Positions 1 to 7,775 of a DNA stretch of 64,000 nt are shown in pieces. The notes below the pieces were generated by a model, which was not told the DNA's origin, did no database searches, and worked only from the letters and a program-made list of their open reading frames with translations. A program made the position numbers and the translations under genes. The stretch comes from Arthrobacter sp. N199823 (GTDB taxonomy: Bacteria > Actinomycetota > Actinomycetes > Actinomycetales > Micrococcaceae): assembly GCF_002929705.1 (NCBI RefSeq), contig NZ_PJIN01000002.1, forward strand, positions 589,296-653,295, in the 5' to 3' direction. Each line of letters opens with the position of its first letter. The first letter of the stretch is position 1.

Positions 1-168
1 GCCGTTCGTCGCGCCAGCCGTGCCGATGACCTTCGCATGCAGGGCCAGGGCTTCGGTCAGCGTGGACTTACCGGCATCCGGGTGCGAGATGACGGCGAAC
101 GTTCTGCGACGCTCCGCCTGGCCGGAAATTTCGGTGGCGCGGGCGGGGGACTGGGCCGGAGAGGACAC
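1..168 (-). CDS. prfC: Peptide chain release factor 3, N-terminal fragment (cut by window edge)
   Basis: Only the first 56 codons lie in the window. The reverse-strand reading starts at a GTG at 166-168; no ATG lies between it and the upstream in-frame stop near 199. It reads into the translational-GTPase P-loop [19 protein letters not shown], preceded by ERRRTFAVI. The RRTFA(I/V)ISHPDAGK pattern is typical of RF3, the GTPase that recycles RF1 and RF2 after termination; EF-G uses a different context around the P-loop. The rest of the protein is outside the window, so other GTPase domains cannot be checked. Confidence 0.85.
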   Translation of the reverse strand, partial: MSSPAQSPARATEISGQAERRRTFAVISHPDAGKSTLTEALALHAKVIGTAGATNG

Positions 169-308
169 AAGACTACTTTCTAGCGATAAAGAATTTGTTC
201 AGGCAACGTAAAGAGGGCGCAATGATCTAGTTTACCGTAGCCTGCGGCTGTCTTTGGTGGCAGGCACGACGGCGGCTCCCGCGGCTGGGCGCGCGTGCTC
301 ACCGCTGG

Positions 309-1169
309 CTAGACGGGCAGTGTGAGGCTGCCGAAGCCCAGCTGCCAAGCACCTCCGGCATCGATGCGGTTCAGGACAATCTGTTGCAACGCCGTCGTCC
401 GGGGGAGGGCAGCCAAGTTCTCCATACTGCGTGTGCGGAAGGTGAAGTACACGGCGTCGGTGGGTTCGTTGTGGGGTTCGCCGTACGGGGTGAAGCGGGC
501 GGCGAATTTGGCGATATTGGAGGAGGGGGCCAGGTGTGCCGATAGGTAGGGGTCCAGCAGCCAGGACTCGCAATTGGCGGTGCGGACGGGCTTCTCTGGA
601 AAGTGTTCGGCAAAGAACGGGGCTGCCAGCGCCAGGCTGTGGGCCACCGCCTCCGCGGACAAACCACCGTCCTCGGGAATATGAATACCCAGAATCCACT
701 CGTCCGGGGAAACGCCAGGAATTTGCGCAGCGGGCTGGTGGATCAGGTACTGCAAACGGCCCAGCTGGTAGATCCTGCCAGAGAAAACATGGTTGAGCCA
801 CTTGTACGTGTCCATGCCAAACCGCTGGTGGACACGGCGGTTGATGGCCATCTGACGGCCAAAATCAGCCAAGGTGGCCCGGGACGTCGCCTCCGGGATG
901 CCCCGTTCGCTGTGCCAGGCCACGATCTCGGGGGCAAAGTGCAGCATGGCTGTGAGCCAGTCGAACTCGGTGACGGGGGCTGCGGGGCTGCCCAACGCGG
1001 GGTTTGAGTCATCGGTGCTGCCCAGACGAGCCGACAGATGAGCCAAAACGTGTTCCACGGCCGGGGTGACCGGAGCCTGAAGCAAGCCCAAAGCATCGGG
1101 GCGATCCTCCGGGGAAATGTTCAGGTAATCAAGTGTCTGTTCTGGGCTCATGGAAGTGCGCAAGGTCAT
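309..1169 (-). CDS. Acyltransferase with NAT_N and GNAT_C-like domains
   Basis: A 286-residue soluble protein. It resembles a two-domain actinobacterial acyltransferase family in which an N-terminal helical NAT_N-type domain precedes a GNAT-like C-terminal domain. Visible landmarks are the helical segment SPEQTLDYLNISPEDRP near the start, WLNHVFSGRIYQLGRLQYL in the middle, and GIHIPEDGGLSAEAVAHSL. The substrate is unknown. The gene stands alone: prfC is about 140 bp away on the same strand, and a hairpin terminator separates it from the sugar porter transcribed towards it. The family assignment comes from recall of these motifs, not from a profile search. Confidence 0.7.
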   Translation of the reverse strand: MTLRTSMSPEQTLDYLNISPEDRPDALGLLQAPVTPAVEHVLAHLSARLGSTDDSNPALGSPAAPVTEFDWLTAMLHFAPEIVAWHSERGIPEATSRATLADFGRQMAINRRVHQRFGMDTYKWLNHVFSGRIYQLGRLQYLIHQPAAQIPGVSPDEWILGIHIPEDGGLSAEAVAHSLALAAPFFAEHFPEKPVRTANCESWLLDPYLSAHLAPSSNIAKFAARFTPYGEPHNEPTDAVYFTFRTRSMENLAALPRTTALQQIVLNRIDAGGAWQLGFGSLTLPV

Positions 1170-1216
1170 AAGCCCAGCCTAGCGACCCTGCGGCTTTGCT
1201 CCTGAGCGTGGTTAAA

Positions 1217-1257
1217 CCGAAACGGTGCGCCACTCCAGGAGTGGCGCACCGTTTCGG
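1217..1257 (-). terminator. 20-bp perfect inverted repeat downstream of the sugar porter
   Basis: The two 20-nt arms (1217-1236 and 1238-1257) are perfectly complementary around a single central base, built around GGTGCGCCACTCC. It lies 52 bp beyond the stop codon of the sugar porter and 48 bp upstream of the acyltransferase start. Intrinsic termination of the porter transcript is the simplest reading, although there is only a short T-rich tail (GGTTTAACC). Confidence 0.7.
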
Positions 1258-1309
1258 CGTAACCGGACACAGCTTCAGACTGCAGGGCCCGGTACAGAAC
1301 AGATCGGGA

Positions 1310-2755
1310 CTACTTGGCAGCTTTCGGCTTCTTATCGAACAGGGTTTCAGCCTGCTCCAGCGACATCCCGTTGGTCTCCGGGATCTTGAACATCACGAAG
1401 AAGAACGATGCCACGGCAAACAGCGCGTACATGCCATAGGTCAGCGGCAAGGACGCGGCCGCCATGGACGGGAAGGTCAAGGTGATGGCGAAGTTGGCAA
1501 TCCACTGGGCTGCAGCAGCCAAACCGAGAGCGCGGGCGCGGATCCGCGAGGGGAAGATTTCGCCCAACAAGACCCAAACCAACGGCCCCCAGGACGCGCC
1601 GAAGCTGACGACGAATACGTTGGCGGCAACCAAGGCTACGGGGCCCCAAGCGCCGGAGAGCGAGACATCTGAGCCGGTGCCGGAAGCTGTGGAGAAGGCC
1701 AGAGCCATGGTGCCCAGGGACAGCGCCATTCCCACTGAACCCACCAGCAGGATGGGACGGCGGCCCACTTTGTCCACCAAGGCAATGGCGACCAAGGTGA
1801 CCAGGATGTTCACAATGGCTGTCACCACGGAAATGGTCAGCGAGTCCTTTTCCTGGAAGCCCACTGCCTTCCACAAGGTGGTGGAGTAGTAGAAGATCAC
1901 GTTGATGCCAACGAACTGCTGCAGCATGGACAGGATGATACCGATCCAGACCACGGGCATCAGGCCAAAGCGCTTTCCGCGCAGCGTACCTTGGCGTGCG
2001 GCCATCTTATCGGCATGGACAGCGTCCAGGATTTCGCGGATGCTGATTTCAGCGTCCTCGTTCGGTGCAATGGTCTTGAAGACCTTGGCGGCTTCTTCTT
2101 CCTTGCCGTGGAGGACCAGGAAGCGTGGGGATTCCGGCAGCACCATGGCAATGACAAAGTACACCACGGCCGGCACGGCGGCGGCGAGGAACATCCAGCG
2201 CCACGCCGGCAAACCAAACCACAGCTCCTGAGCAGCGCCACCGGCAGCATTGGCGAACAACGCATCGGAGAGCAGGGCAGCAAAGATACCGACAGTGATG
2301 GCCAGCTGCTGCAGCGATGCCAAACGGCCGCGGTGCTTGGCCGGGGAAATTTCAGAAATGTAGGCCGGCGCAATTACGGAGGCCAGGCCAATGCCCAAAC
2401 CGCCAACGAGGCGCCAGAAGATCAGGTCGTAGACGCTGAAAGCAAAGCCAGTGCCCAAGGCGCTGACCAGGAACAGGATTCCACCAATTTTCATGGCGGG
2501 AATGCGGCCCTTGGCATCGGCAATGCGGCCAGCCAGGTAGGCGCCGACGGCGCAACCCAAAAGTGCGACGGCGACCGCGAACCCTGTGAGGGCATCGCCA
2601 AGAATGAAGTGATCCTGCATGGCGTCAACGGCTCCGTTGACTACCGATGAATCAAAGCCAAAGAGGAATCCTCCCACCGCACCGGCGATGGCCAGCCCCG
2701 CAACTTTTCGAGGTATCCCCGTTGCTGGCTGTTTTGGCGTAGTTGTCCCGGACAT
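1310..2755 (-). CDS. MFS sugar porter (XylE/GalP type)
   Basis: A 481-residue, 12-helix sugar:proton symporter of the inner membrane. Sugar-porter signatures appear in order: GFLFGFDSSVVNGA in helix 1, RLVGGLGIGLAS in helix 4, PAYISEISPAKHRGRLASL after it, PESPRFL before the central loop, QQFVGINVIFYYS in helix 7, DKVGRRPIL in the second-half loop and PETNG at the end. The length matches the family (450-490). The ATG is preceded by AAAGGGG at good spacing. A 7-bp hairpin (2773-2792) sits in the 5' leader just upstream of the ribosome binding site and could be an operator or leader structure. The sugar cannot be read from sequence; glucose, xylose or an inositol are all possible. Confidence 0.9.
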   Translation of the reverse strand: MSGTTTPKQPATGIPRKVAGLAIAGAVGGFLFGFDSSVVNGAVDAMQDHFILGDALTGFAVAVALLGCAVGAYLAGRIADAKGRIPAMKIGGILFLVSALGTGFAFSVYDLIFWRLVGGLGIGLASVIAPAYISEISPAKHRGRLASLQQLAITVGIFAALLSDALFANAAGGAAQELWFGLPAWRWMFLAAAVPAVVYFVIAMVLPESPRFLVLHGKEEEAAKVFKTIAPNEDAEISIREILDAVHADKMAARQGTLRGKRFGLMPVVWIGIILSMLQQFVGINVIFYYSTTLWKAVGFQEKDSLTISVVTAIVNILVTLVAIALVDKVGRRPILLVGSVGMALSLGTMALAFSTASGTGSDVSLSGAWGPVALVAANVFVVSFGASWGPLVWVLLGEIFPSRIRARALGLAAAAQWIANFAITLTFPSMAAASLPLTYGMYALFAVASFFFVMFKIPETNGMSLEQAETLFDKKPKAAK

Positions 2756-2914
2756 GGTTCCCCTTTGAAGCCGCCACGCTCATTTGCGTGGCCCGTTTGA
2801 AAAAAGTGCTTAGTAATTCCAAATGGTAAAACTACTCCTAGTGGAGCGTTTCTAGCCGTCATAATCGCTAATCGGGGCAGTGAGATATGACTCATGGGAG
2901 CTGCGCCACAGGCA

Positions 2915-3250
2915 GGGGCCCCGGCCGAGGAACGAGGTTGACGAGAAATCGCGTGGATGGGCCCACAATTCCGAGGGGCCCCGGCCGAGGAACGAGGGTG
3001 GGAAGAAAGCGCGTGGGTGGGCCCACAATTCCGAGGGGCCCCGGCCGAGGAACGAGGGTGGGAAGAAAGCGCGTGGGTGGGCCCACAATTCCGAGGGGCC
3101 CCGGCCGAGGAACGAGGGTGGGAAGAAAGCGCGTGGGTGGGCCCACAATTCCGAGGGGCCCCGGCCGAGGAACGAGGGTGGGAAGAAAGCGCGTGGGTGG
3201 GCCCACAATTCCGAGGGGCCCCGGCCGAGGAACGAGGTTGGGGAGGAATT
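2915..3250. repeat. 60-bp tandem repeat array, about 5.6 units
   Basis: Units begin at 2915, 2975, 3035, 3095 and 3155, with a partial unit from 3215. Units two to five are identical; the first unit and the partial last one are diverged. Each unit contains the palindromes GGGGCCCC, CGGCCG and GTGGGCCCAC. Because 60 is a multiple of three and the unit lacks stops in most frames, several long but spurious reading frames cross the array. It occupies the whole gap between the def stop codon and the sugar-porter leader. No spacers are present, so it is not a CRISPR array. Confidence 0.95.
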
Positions 3251-3255
3251 GGGGA

Positions 3256-3828
3256 TTAGTGGCCGAACGGGTCCGGGTCCACGCCGGGCATCCACGTCAA
3301 TCCCGGTACGCCCCAGCCATTGTTCTTGGCTGAACGCTTGGCCTTTTTGGAGTAGCGGGCGTTGAGCTTGTCCACGTAGAGCTTGCCGTCAAGGTGATCG
3401 TATTCGTGCTGCATGCAGCGGGCAAACCAGCCAGTGGCCTCAAAGTCCAAAACGTTGCCGTCAACATCGAAGCCGCGAACGCGGACCCAGTCGGCGCGCT
3501 TGAGCGGAAAATCGACGCCGGGTACGGAGAGGCAGCCTTCTACCTCGTCATCCACGCTGGGCGGGTTCCCGGAAATTTTTCCTACCGTGAGCGTGGGGTT
3601 GATGACGACTCCGCGGGCGGGAACGTCGTCGTCGTTCTCCAACTCATAGGTGAAGAGGCGCAGACCTACGCCAATTTGCGGGGCTGCCAGGCCAACGCCA
3701 TGGGCAGCGTCCATGGTCTCGAACATGTCAGCCACCAGCTCCGCGAGTGACGCGTCAAAGGCTTGGACCTCATCGGCGCGGCGGTGGAGCACGGGCTCAC
3801 CCAAGATGGTTACAGGGCGAATGGTCAT
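3256..3828 (-). CDS. def: Peptide deformylase
   Basis: Removes the formyl group from the initiator methionine of nascent proteins; a metal-dependent hydrolase. All three family motifs are visible: GVGLAAPQIG, EGCLSVPG (metal-binding Cys) and QHEYDHLDG (two metal-binding His and the catalytic Glu). The ATG at 3828 is chosen because AAGGAA lies 8 nt upstream, giving 190 residues. An in-frame ATG at 3864 would add 12 residues (MKTVFELEKEPV) that look unrelated to the family and encode that ribosome binding site. The C-terminal tail rich in Lys, Asn and Trp is typical of actinobacterial type I/III forms. The gene ends six bases from the tandem repeat array. Confidence 0.95.
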   Translation of the reverse strand: MTIRPVTILGEPVLHRRADEVQAFDASLAELVADMFETMDAAHGVGLAAPQIGVGLRLFTYELENDDDVPARGVVINPTLTVGKISGNPPSVDDEVEGCLSVPGVDFPLKRADWVRVRGFDVDGNVLDFEATGWFARCMQHEYDHLDGKLYVDKLNARYSKKAKRSAKNNGWGVPGLTWMPGVDPDPFGH

Positions 3829-3889
3829 GACTGGTTCCTTTTCAAGCTCGAAAACTGTTTTCACGTTCTAGCGCGTTCAGGCAATGAAA

Positions 3890-3917
3890 AACACCCCGAT
3901 CAATTGACCGGGGTGTT
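3890..3917 (-). terminator. Intrinsic terminator of tRNA-His
   Basis: Nine-bp stem (AACACCCCG / CGGGGTGTT) with a 10-nt loop, followed on the minus strand by TTTTTCATT. It lies 28 bp beyond the tRNA 3' end and upstream of def, so it ends the tRNA transcript. Confidence 0.85.
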
Positions 3918-3944
3918 GTTCGTGATTCATAACAAACCACATAA

Positions 3945-4020
3945 GGGGTGAGATACGGGGGTTGAACCCGCGACCTCCTGGACCACAACCAGGCGCTCTG
4001 CCAACTGAGCTAATCCCACC
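3945..4020 (-). tRNA. tRNA-His (anticodon GTG)
   Basis: The cloverleaf can be drawn by eye. The acceptor stem is GTGGGAT with ATCTCAC, the D arm AGCTCAGTTGGCAGAGC, the anticodon stem CCTGG/CCAGG around TTGTGGT (anticodon GTG), and the T arm GCGGG-TTCAACC-CCCGT. An extra G at 4020 faces the discriminator C at 3947; this is the G-1:C73 pair that identifies histidine tRNA. The encoded 3' end is CCC followed by T, so CCA is not fully gene-encoded. Confidence 0.95.
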
Positions 4021-4074
4021 ATGTCCGCCGTGAGCTTGGAAGTTTGATCCCCCGTGCTTGCGGCAACGACGACT

Positions 4075-4102
4075 ACTCTACCTGATCTCCAAGGGGGGTC
4101 AA
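4075..4102 (-). promoter_or_regulatory. Putative promoter of tRNA-His
   Basis: On the minus strand TTGACC (4097-4102) and TAGAGT (4075-4080) are separated by 16 bp, close to a housekeeping-sigma promoter. The predicted start would be about 45-50 nt before the mature tRNA end. Confidence 0.5.
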
Positions 4103-4103
4103 A

Positions 4104-4124
4104 ACCAAAAAAGGGCCTTTTGGT
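4104..4124 (-). terminator. Probable terminator of orn
   Basis: Seven-bp stem ACCAAAA/TTTTGGT around a GC-rich loop, with TTTTG following on the minus strand, about 60 bp beyond the orn stop. The stem is AT-rich, so it may be weak. Confidence 0.5.
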
Positions 4125-4181
4125 CAATATGTGATCTAGATCGCGTCACGGTGGCAGAAGAAACGCTAAAAGACGCGGAAT

Positions 4182-4784
4182 TTATCCCGAGAACTTTGCG
4201 GAAATCTTCTTGGCTGTGTTGGTATCAGGGCCCGGGGCCGGCACAAACACGGCCTCCCGGTAGTACTTGAGCTCGTTGATGCTGTCGATGATGTCGCCCA
4301 GTGCCCGGTGGTTGCCAGTTTTTGCAGGGGACTGGAAGTAGGCACGTGCGAACCAGCGGCGTGAGAGCTCCTTGATGGTGGAGACGTCAATGACGCGGTA
4401 ATGCAGGTGCTCCACAAGTTCGGGCATGTCACGGGCCAAGAACACCTTGTCGGTGCCAATTGAGTTCCCGGCCAGTGGGGCCTTGTTGGCCACGGGCACG
4501 TGCTTGCGGATGTATGCCAGGACCTGCTCCTGCGCGTCTTCCAGGGTGGTGCCGCCGGCCAATTCGTCCAGCAGCTTGGAGGTGGTGTGCATGTTGCGCA
4601 CAAAGTCACCCATCTGCGCCAAGGCCTCATCGCTGGGCTTGATGACAACGTCAACGCCATCACCCAAAATGTTCAGTTCGGAGTCTGTGACCAGGGCCGC
4701 CACCTCGATCAAGGCGTCGTTGACGGCATCCAAGCCGGTCATCTCACAGTCAATCCATACAATGCGTTCATTAGTAATAGCCAC
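4182..4784 (-). CDS. orn: Oligoribonuclease
   Basis: A DEDDh 3'-5' exoribonuclease that degrades di- and short oligoribonucleotides to mononucleotides in the cytoplasm, including pGpG-type linear products. The 200 residues match the usual length. Motif ExoI is WIDCEMTGLD near residue 10, ExoII lies around GNSIGTDKVFLARDMP, and ExoIII is HRALGDIIDSINELKYYR with the general-base His. The C-terminal tail PAPGPDTNTAKK is a common actinobacterial extension. The gene is divergent from the first MptB-like gene, with 128 bp between the starts. Confidence 0.95.
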   Translation of the reverse strand: MAITNERIVWIDCEMTGLDAVNDALIEVAALVTDSELNILGDGVDVVIKPSDEALAQMGDFVRNMHTTSKLLDELAGGTTLEDAQEQVLAYIRKHVPVANKAPLAGNSIGTDKVFLARDMPELVEHLHYRVIDVSTIKELSRRWFARAYFQSPAKTGNHRALGDIIDSINELKYYREAVFVPAPGPDTNTAKKISAKFSG

Positions 4785-4912
4785 CCGTCCAATGTACCGC
4801 TAACCAGCCTCCCGCCACCGCGTGCGCTAAAATTGGGGCTTCAGGACTTCAGTGTGGCCCTGTTCATTTGACCCCTTGAGATAAACGTATTTGCGACGGC
4901 CGGAGACCCAGG

Positions 4913-6430
4913 ATGAGCAACACCCCGCCCGTCCCCGCCCCGGTGAATACTGGTGCGCAACGGCCTTGGATTGCTCTGCTCCAGGGGTTCATTGCTTCCC
5001 TGCTGATCTTGCTTGGATCGGTAGGGGTGGGGTGGATAGCCAATGGCTCGCCCATGATCCGCAATCAACTGGTGATTGACATGCGCACGCAAGGCGTAGG
5101 TGTCATCACCTCGACCATCATGCTGACCCTGGGCGCCATCGTCTTGCTGCGTTCCTGGCTGCGGTTGGGACAACGACTCAGCGGCTGGACAACTGGTTCA
5201 TTGCGCACAGTTGTCGGTGCCATTGTGTTGTGGGGCCTGCCTCTGCTGTTTGCCGTTCCCATTTTTTCACGTGACGTTTATGCCTATACGGGGCAGGGCA
5301 GGCTCATGGCTGCTGGACAAAACCCGTACACCACCGGCATCTCCTCGCTCAGCAACTGGTTCATGCTTGGGACCGATCCTTCATGGGCGGAAAACCGGAC
5401 GCCCTACGGGCCCTTGTTTCTGTGGCTGAGCCGAGGCGTGGTGGCCATTACTGGTGGACAGCCGGATCTGTCCGTGTTGTTGTTCCGTGCACTCGCCTGT
5501 GTGGGCGTTGTGCTGTGTGTCATTTATGTGCCAAAGCTTGCTGCACTGCATGGGGTCGACGGCGCCCGGGCGCTCTGGATCTCTGTGGCGAATCCGCTGT
5601 TCTTAATATCGTTCGTGGCCAGCGCCCATAACGATGGCCTCATGGTGGGTCTAGCCGTGGCGGGGATTTACTTCGCGGCGACTCACCGAGGGTTGCTGGG
5701 GGTGGTGTTGGCGACGGCCTCTATCGCGGTTAAACCCATCACGATCGTATTGCTGCCTTTTGTTGGCTTGTTGTGGGCCGGACACGCAGCTGGATGGGGG
5801 AGACGCTTCTTGTTCTGGGCGGCAACCGGCCTACTGAGCCTGGCCATGTTGCTGTTGATGGGTCTGCCCAGAAACCTTGGCTTGGGCTGGACATGGGCGC
5901 TGACGGACACCACGCCCGGATACACCGGCTATTCGCCCTCTGGTTTTGGTGGGCAGATGCTCGAGGCGCTCGGTAATGCCGTGGGACTCGACGGTCTGAG
6001 CATTGGCAATGGGTTCCGAACGCTGCTGACGGTAGCAAGTATGGGCATCGCCGCGTGGCTCATGCTCTTTGGCGACCCCAAGCAAGTGGTGCGAAGGATG
6101 GGGTTGGCGATGGCCGCCGTCGTGCTCCTGGCTCCCATTATTCAACCCTGGTACATCCTGTGGTTCCTGCCCTTCTTGGCAGTGACAGGCATCCGCAATA
6201 ACTGGCAGATCAAGGCCTGCTACGTGGTCATTGCCTTCTTCGTGGTCTTCGGGGCCCAAGACCAGCTGTTTGTGTGGGGCTTTGTGGCGCTCCCGGTGGC
6301 TACTGGCGCGCTGTCCATGGCGGTGGCCGTGGCCGGCGTAGTGTACCTGCTGGTGGTGGATGGGCACACGCGCACGCTGATGTTCAGCCGGGAAGCCGAG
6401 ACTGACTTGCCGCCTGTTACATCGAGGTAG
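4913..6430 (+). CDS. MptB-like polyprenol-phosphate-mannose mannosyltransferase (copy 1)
   Basis: A 505-residue polytopic GT-C glycosyltransferase. In this family mannose is moved from polyprenyl-phosphomannose on the outer face of the membrane onto the growing alpha-1,6 backbone of lipomannan. The first external loop holds FSRDVYAYTGQGRLM and QNPYTTGISSL, with the Asp expected at the GT-C active site, then RTPYGPLFLWLS. HNDGLMVG and IQPWYILWFLPFLA are further family blocks, and about 12-13 hydrophobic helices are visible. Start: ATG preceded by GGAG. The stop codon lies inside a 70-nt hairpin repeat (6422-6491). A paralog is at 10765-12372. Linkage specificity (1,6 or 1,2) is inferred only from the family. 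Confidence 0.85.
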   Translation: MSNTPPVPAPVNTGAQRPWIALLQGFIASLLILLGSVGVGWIANGSPMIRNQLVIDMRTQGVGVITSTIMLTLGAIVLLRSWLRLGQRLSGWTTGSLRTVVGAIVLWGLPLLFAVPIFSRDVYAYTGQGRLMAAGQNPYTTGISSLSNWFMLGTDPSWAENRTPYGPLFLWLSRGVVAITGGQPDLSVLLFRALACVGVVLCVIYVPKLAALHGVDGARALWISVANPLFLISFVASAHNDGLMVGLAVAGIYFAATHRGLLGVVLATASIAVKPITIVLLPFVGLLWAGHAAGWGRRFLFWAATGLLSLAMLLLMGLPRNLGLGWTWALTDTTPGYTGYSPSGFGGQMLEALGNAVGLDGLSIGNGFRTLLTVASMGIAAWLMLFGDPKQVVRRMGLAMAAVVLLAPIIQPWYILWFLPFLAVTGIRNNWQIKACYVVIAFFVVFGAQDQLFVWGFVALPVATGALSMAVAVAGVVYLLVVDGHTRTLMFSREAETDLPPVTSR

Positions 6431-6491
6431 CGGGTCCGCGCTGAGACGGCAACTTGCAGCGGTCAATCTCGACGCCTACCCGCTACCTCGA
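6422..6491. repeat. 70-nt hairpin element, copy A
   Basis: The termini form perfect 13-bp arms (6422-6434 and 6479-6491, TCGAGGTAGCGGG and its complement); further in, CGCG-type pairs continue the stem. It is about 80% identical to copy B at 7663-7732 and has the same length. The TAG stop of the upstream mannosyltransferase is part of the left arm. Besides being a repeat it may end transcription for both converging genes. Confidence 0.85.
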
Positions 6492-6496
6492 CGTGA

Positions 6497-7549
6497 TCAC
6501 TTCATGCCGCCCTTGTGCAGGGCCGCCACAAGCCTGGTTTTGAAGGCGTGCTCATTGAAAAGATCCGCCCATTCGATCCTGATGATGCTCCAGCCGAGCT
6601 CAATCAGGCAGTTCTCGCGGATGCGTTCATCGCGCAACACTTCCTGGGTGGGGCGGTATTTGAAATATTTCCCGGCGCCGTCGAACTCGAGGATCACCTT
6701 GTAAGCGGGCCAGGCAAAATCTGCGCGATAGAGCCCCTTACGGGTGGAGACGGTGAACTGCAATTGGGCCGGTTCAATGCCGCATGTGCGGATGAGATCA
6801 CGTGTCAGTGATTCACCTGCTGATTCTGATAACGCGGAGGCAAAATTGAGGGCTGCACGGAATATTCGGATGCCGCGGTGCCCGTCGAGGGCCTGCGCTT
6901 CCCTTTCCAACGTTGCGCGGTGAATGCCACTGCGCAGGGCATGATCCATGAGGATCAGGGCTTGTTGGTAGTTCATGGTCAATGCACAGTCCACTGTGGT
7001 GCGCAGCAGATTGGTGACGGGAAGCCCATCAATGACTGTGCACTCATCATCGCGAAGTTGCAAGCAGTGGACCCGGACGTCGGACGCCTTCTCGGCGGTA
7101 CTGCTCTTTCCTGCCCGCGTGATGTGGATGAAATCATCGGCCTTCCACAAGGGCAGCCCATGCAATCGGGCGGCCGAGGCGTGGCTATAGACGGAACGAG
7201 TACGCTCACTCGCCACGGCTGTGTGGGCGTGCAGGAAGATGCGGGCCTTCTCCTGACCCAACCAGGTGAGGGATTCCCAATAGGTGGTCCTGACATAGCA
7301 GCCGCGGCGGATGCGAAGAAGTACACCGGTCCCGACGAGTGTATTGATGGCATCGGCGTTGAGGCCGGAATCGTTGAGTTGCCGGGTGCGCCATGCGTGC
7401 TCATTGGCGGGCAGTCGTCCCTGAAACCCGGAGGATGCCCGCGGCGGCGACTCTGGTGGATCTGGCTGGCTGCCCGATACGAGATGGAGGCCTTTGGCCA
7501 CTGCCGTCGCCGGTGCGGCCTGATTATTGTTTACCATTGAGGTGGTCAT
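6497..7549 (-). CDS. AbiEi-type winged-helix protein with DUF559 endonuclease-like C-terminus
   Basis: 350 residues. An N-terminal linker is followed by a winged-helix region resembling AbiEi antitoxins (TLVGTGVLLRIRRGCYVR, then SHASAARLHGLPLW, residues about 60-130). The C-terminus is a DUF559/Vsr-like fold: RADFAWPAYKVILEFDGAGK followed by RDERIRENCLIELGWSIIRI, which carries the D...E-x-D and basic residues of PD-(D/E)XK nucleases. No AbiEii-type nucleotidyltransferase toxin is adjacent, so this is not an evident toxin-antitoxin pair. Such proteins are common singletons in actinobacteria, with untested function. It is bracketed by the two 70-nt hairpin repeats and interrupts the mannosyltransferase cluster. 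Confidence 0.75.
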   Translation of the reverse strand: MTTSMVNNNQAAPATAVAKGLHLVSGSQPDPPESPPRASSGFQGRLPANEHAWRTRQLNDSGLNADAINTLVGTGVLLRIRRGCYVRTTYWESLTWLGQEKARIFLHAHTAVASERTRSVYSHASAARLHGLPLWKADDFIHITRAGKSSTAEKASDVRVHCLQLRDDECTVIDGLPVTNLLRTTVDCALTMNYQQALILMDHALRSGIHRATLEREAQALDGHRGIRIFRAALNFASALSESAGESLTRDLIRTCGIEPAQLQFTVSTRKGLYRADFAWPAYKVILEFDGAGKYFKYRPTQEVLRDERIRENCLIELGWSIIRIEWADLFNEHAFKTRLVAALHKGGMK

Positions 7550-7662
7550 TGTTCAAGCGTGGCTGTCATTTCACGCGACCACCAGACCCATTTTTAAGCC
7601 TGTGGATAACCGGCCGCGCGATGGCTGATGCCAGGGCGGTGGCCACTCTCACCGTCGTTATG

Positions 7663-7732
7663 CCGAGGTAGCGGGTTCGCGCCGAGAACGTAACTTGCAA
7701 CGGTGGGTTTCGACGCCGAACCGCTACCTCGG
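7663..7732. repeat. 70-nt hairpin element, copy B
   Basis: Same 70-nt length as copy A with 56 of 70 identical positions. Terminal arms CCGAGGTAGCGG/CCGCTACCTCGG are perfectly paired, and one further pair (7662/7733) extends them. The outermost T-A pair of copy A is replaced by C-G here, a compensatory change that supports selection on the folded form. The inner block AACTTGCA is conserved in both. It lies between the AbiEi-type gene and the 3' end of the GT87-like operon, where it could also act as terminator. Confidence 0.85.
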
Positions 7733-7775
7733 CGAAAGACGGGGATAAGGGCGGGCGCCGCTACGGGTCTGGTGC

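Noticed and set aside
2915-3250. CRISPR array
   Set aside because: The units are contiguous with no unique spacers, and no cas genes are near.
2852-3365. Long open frames on both strands through the tandem array, with a 20-residue repeat (e.g. FLGRGPSELWAHPRAFFPPS)
   Set aside because: They arise because the 60-bp unit is a multiple of three and lacks stops; there is no ribosome binding site, no family, and several frames are open at once.
3945-4020. tRNA-His as integration site of a mobile element
   Set aside because: No integrase, no direct repeat of the tRNA 3' end and ordinary housekeeping genes on both sides.
4132-4151. TGTGA-N6-TCGCG as a second CRP-type site near orn/tRNA-His
   Set aside because: The second half-site is poor and the position is downstream of orn and upstream of the tRNA promoter without a sensible target.
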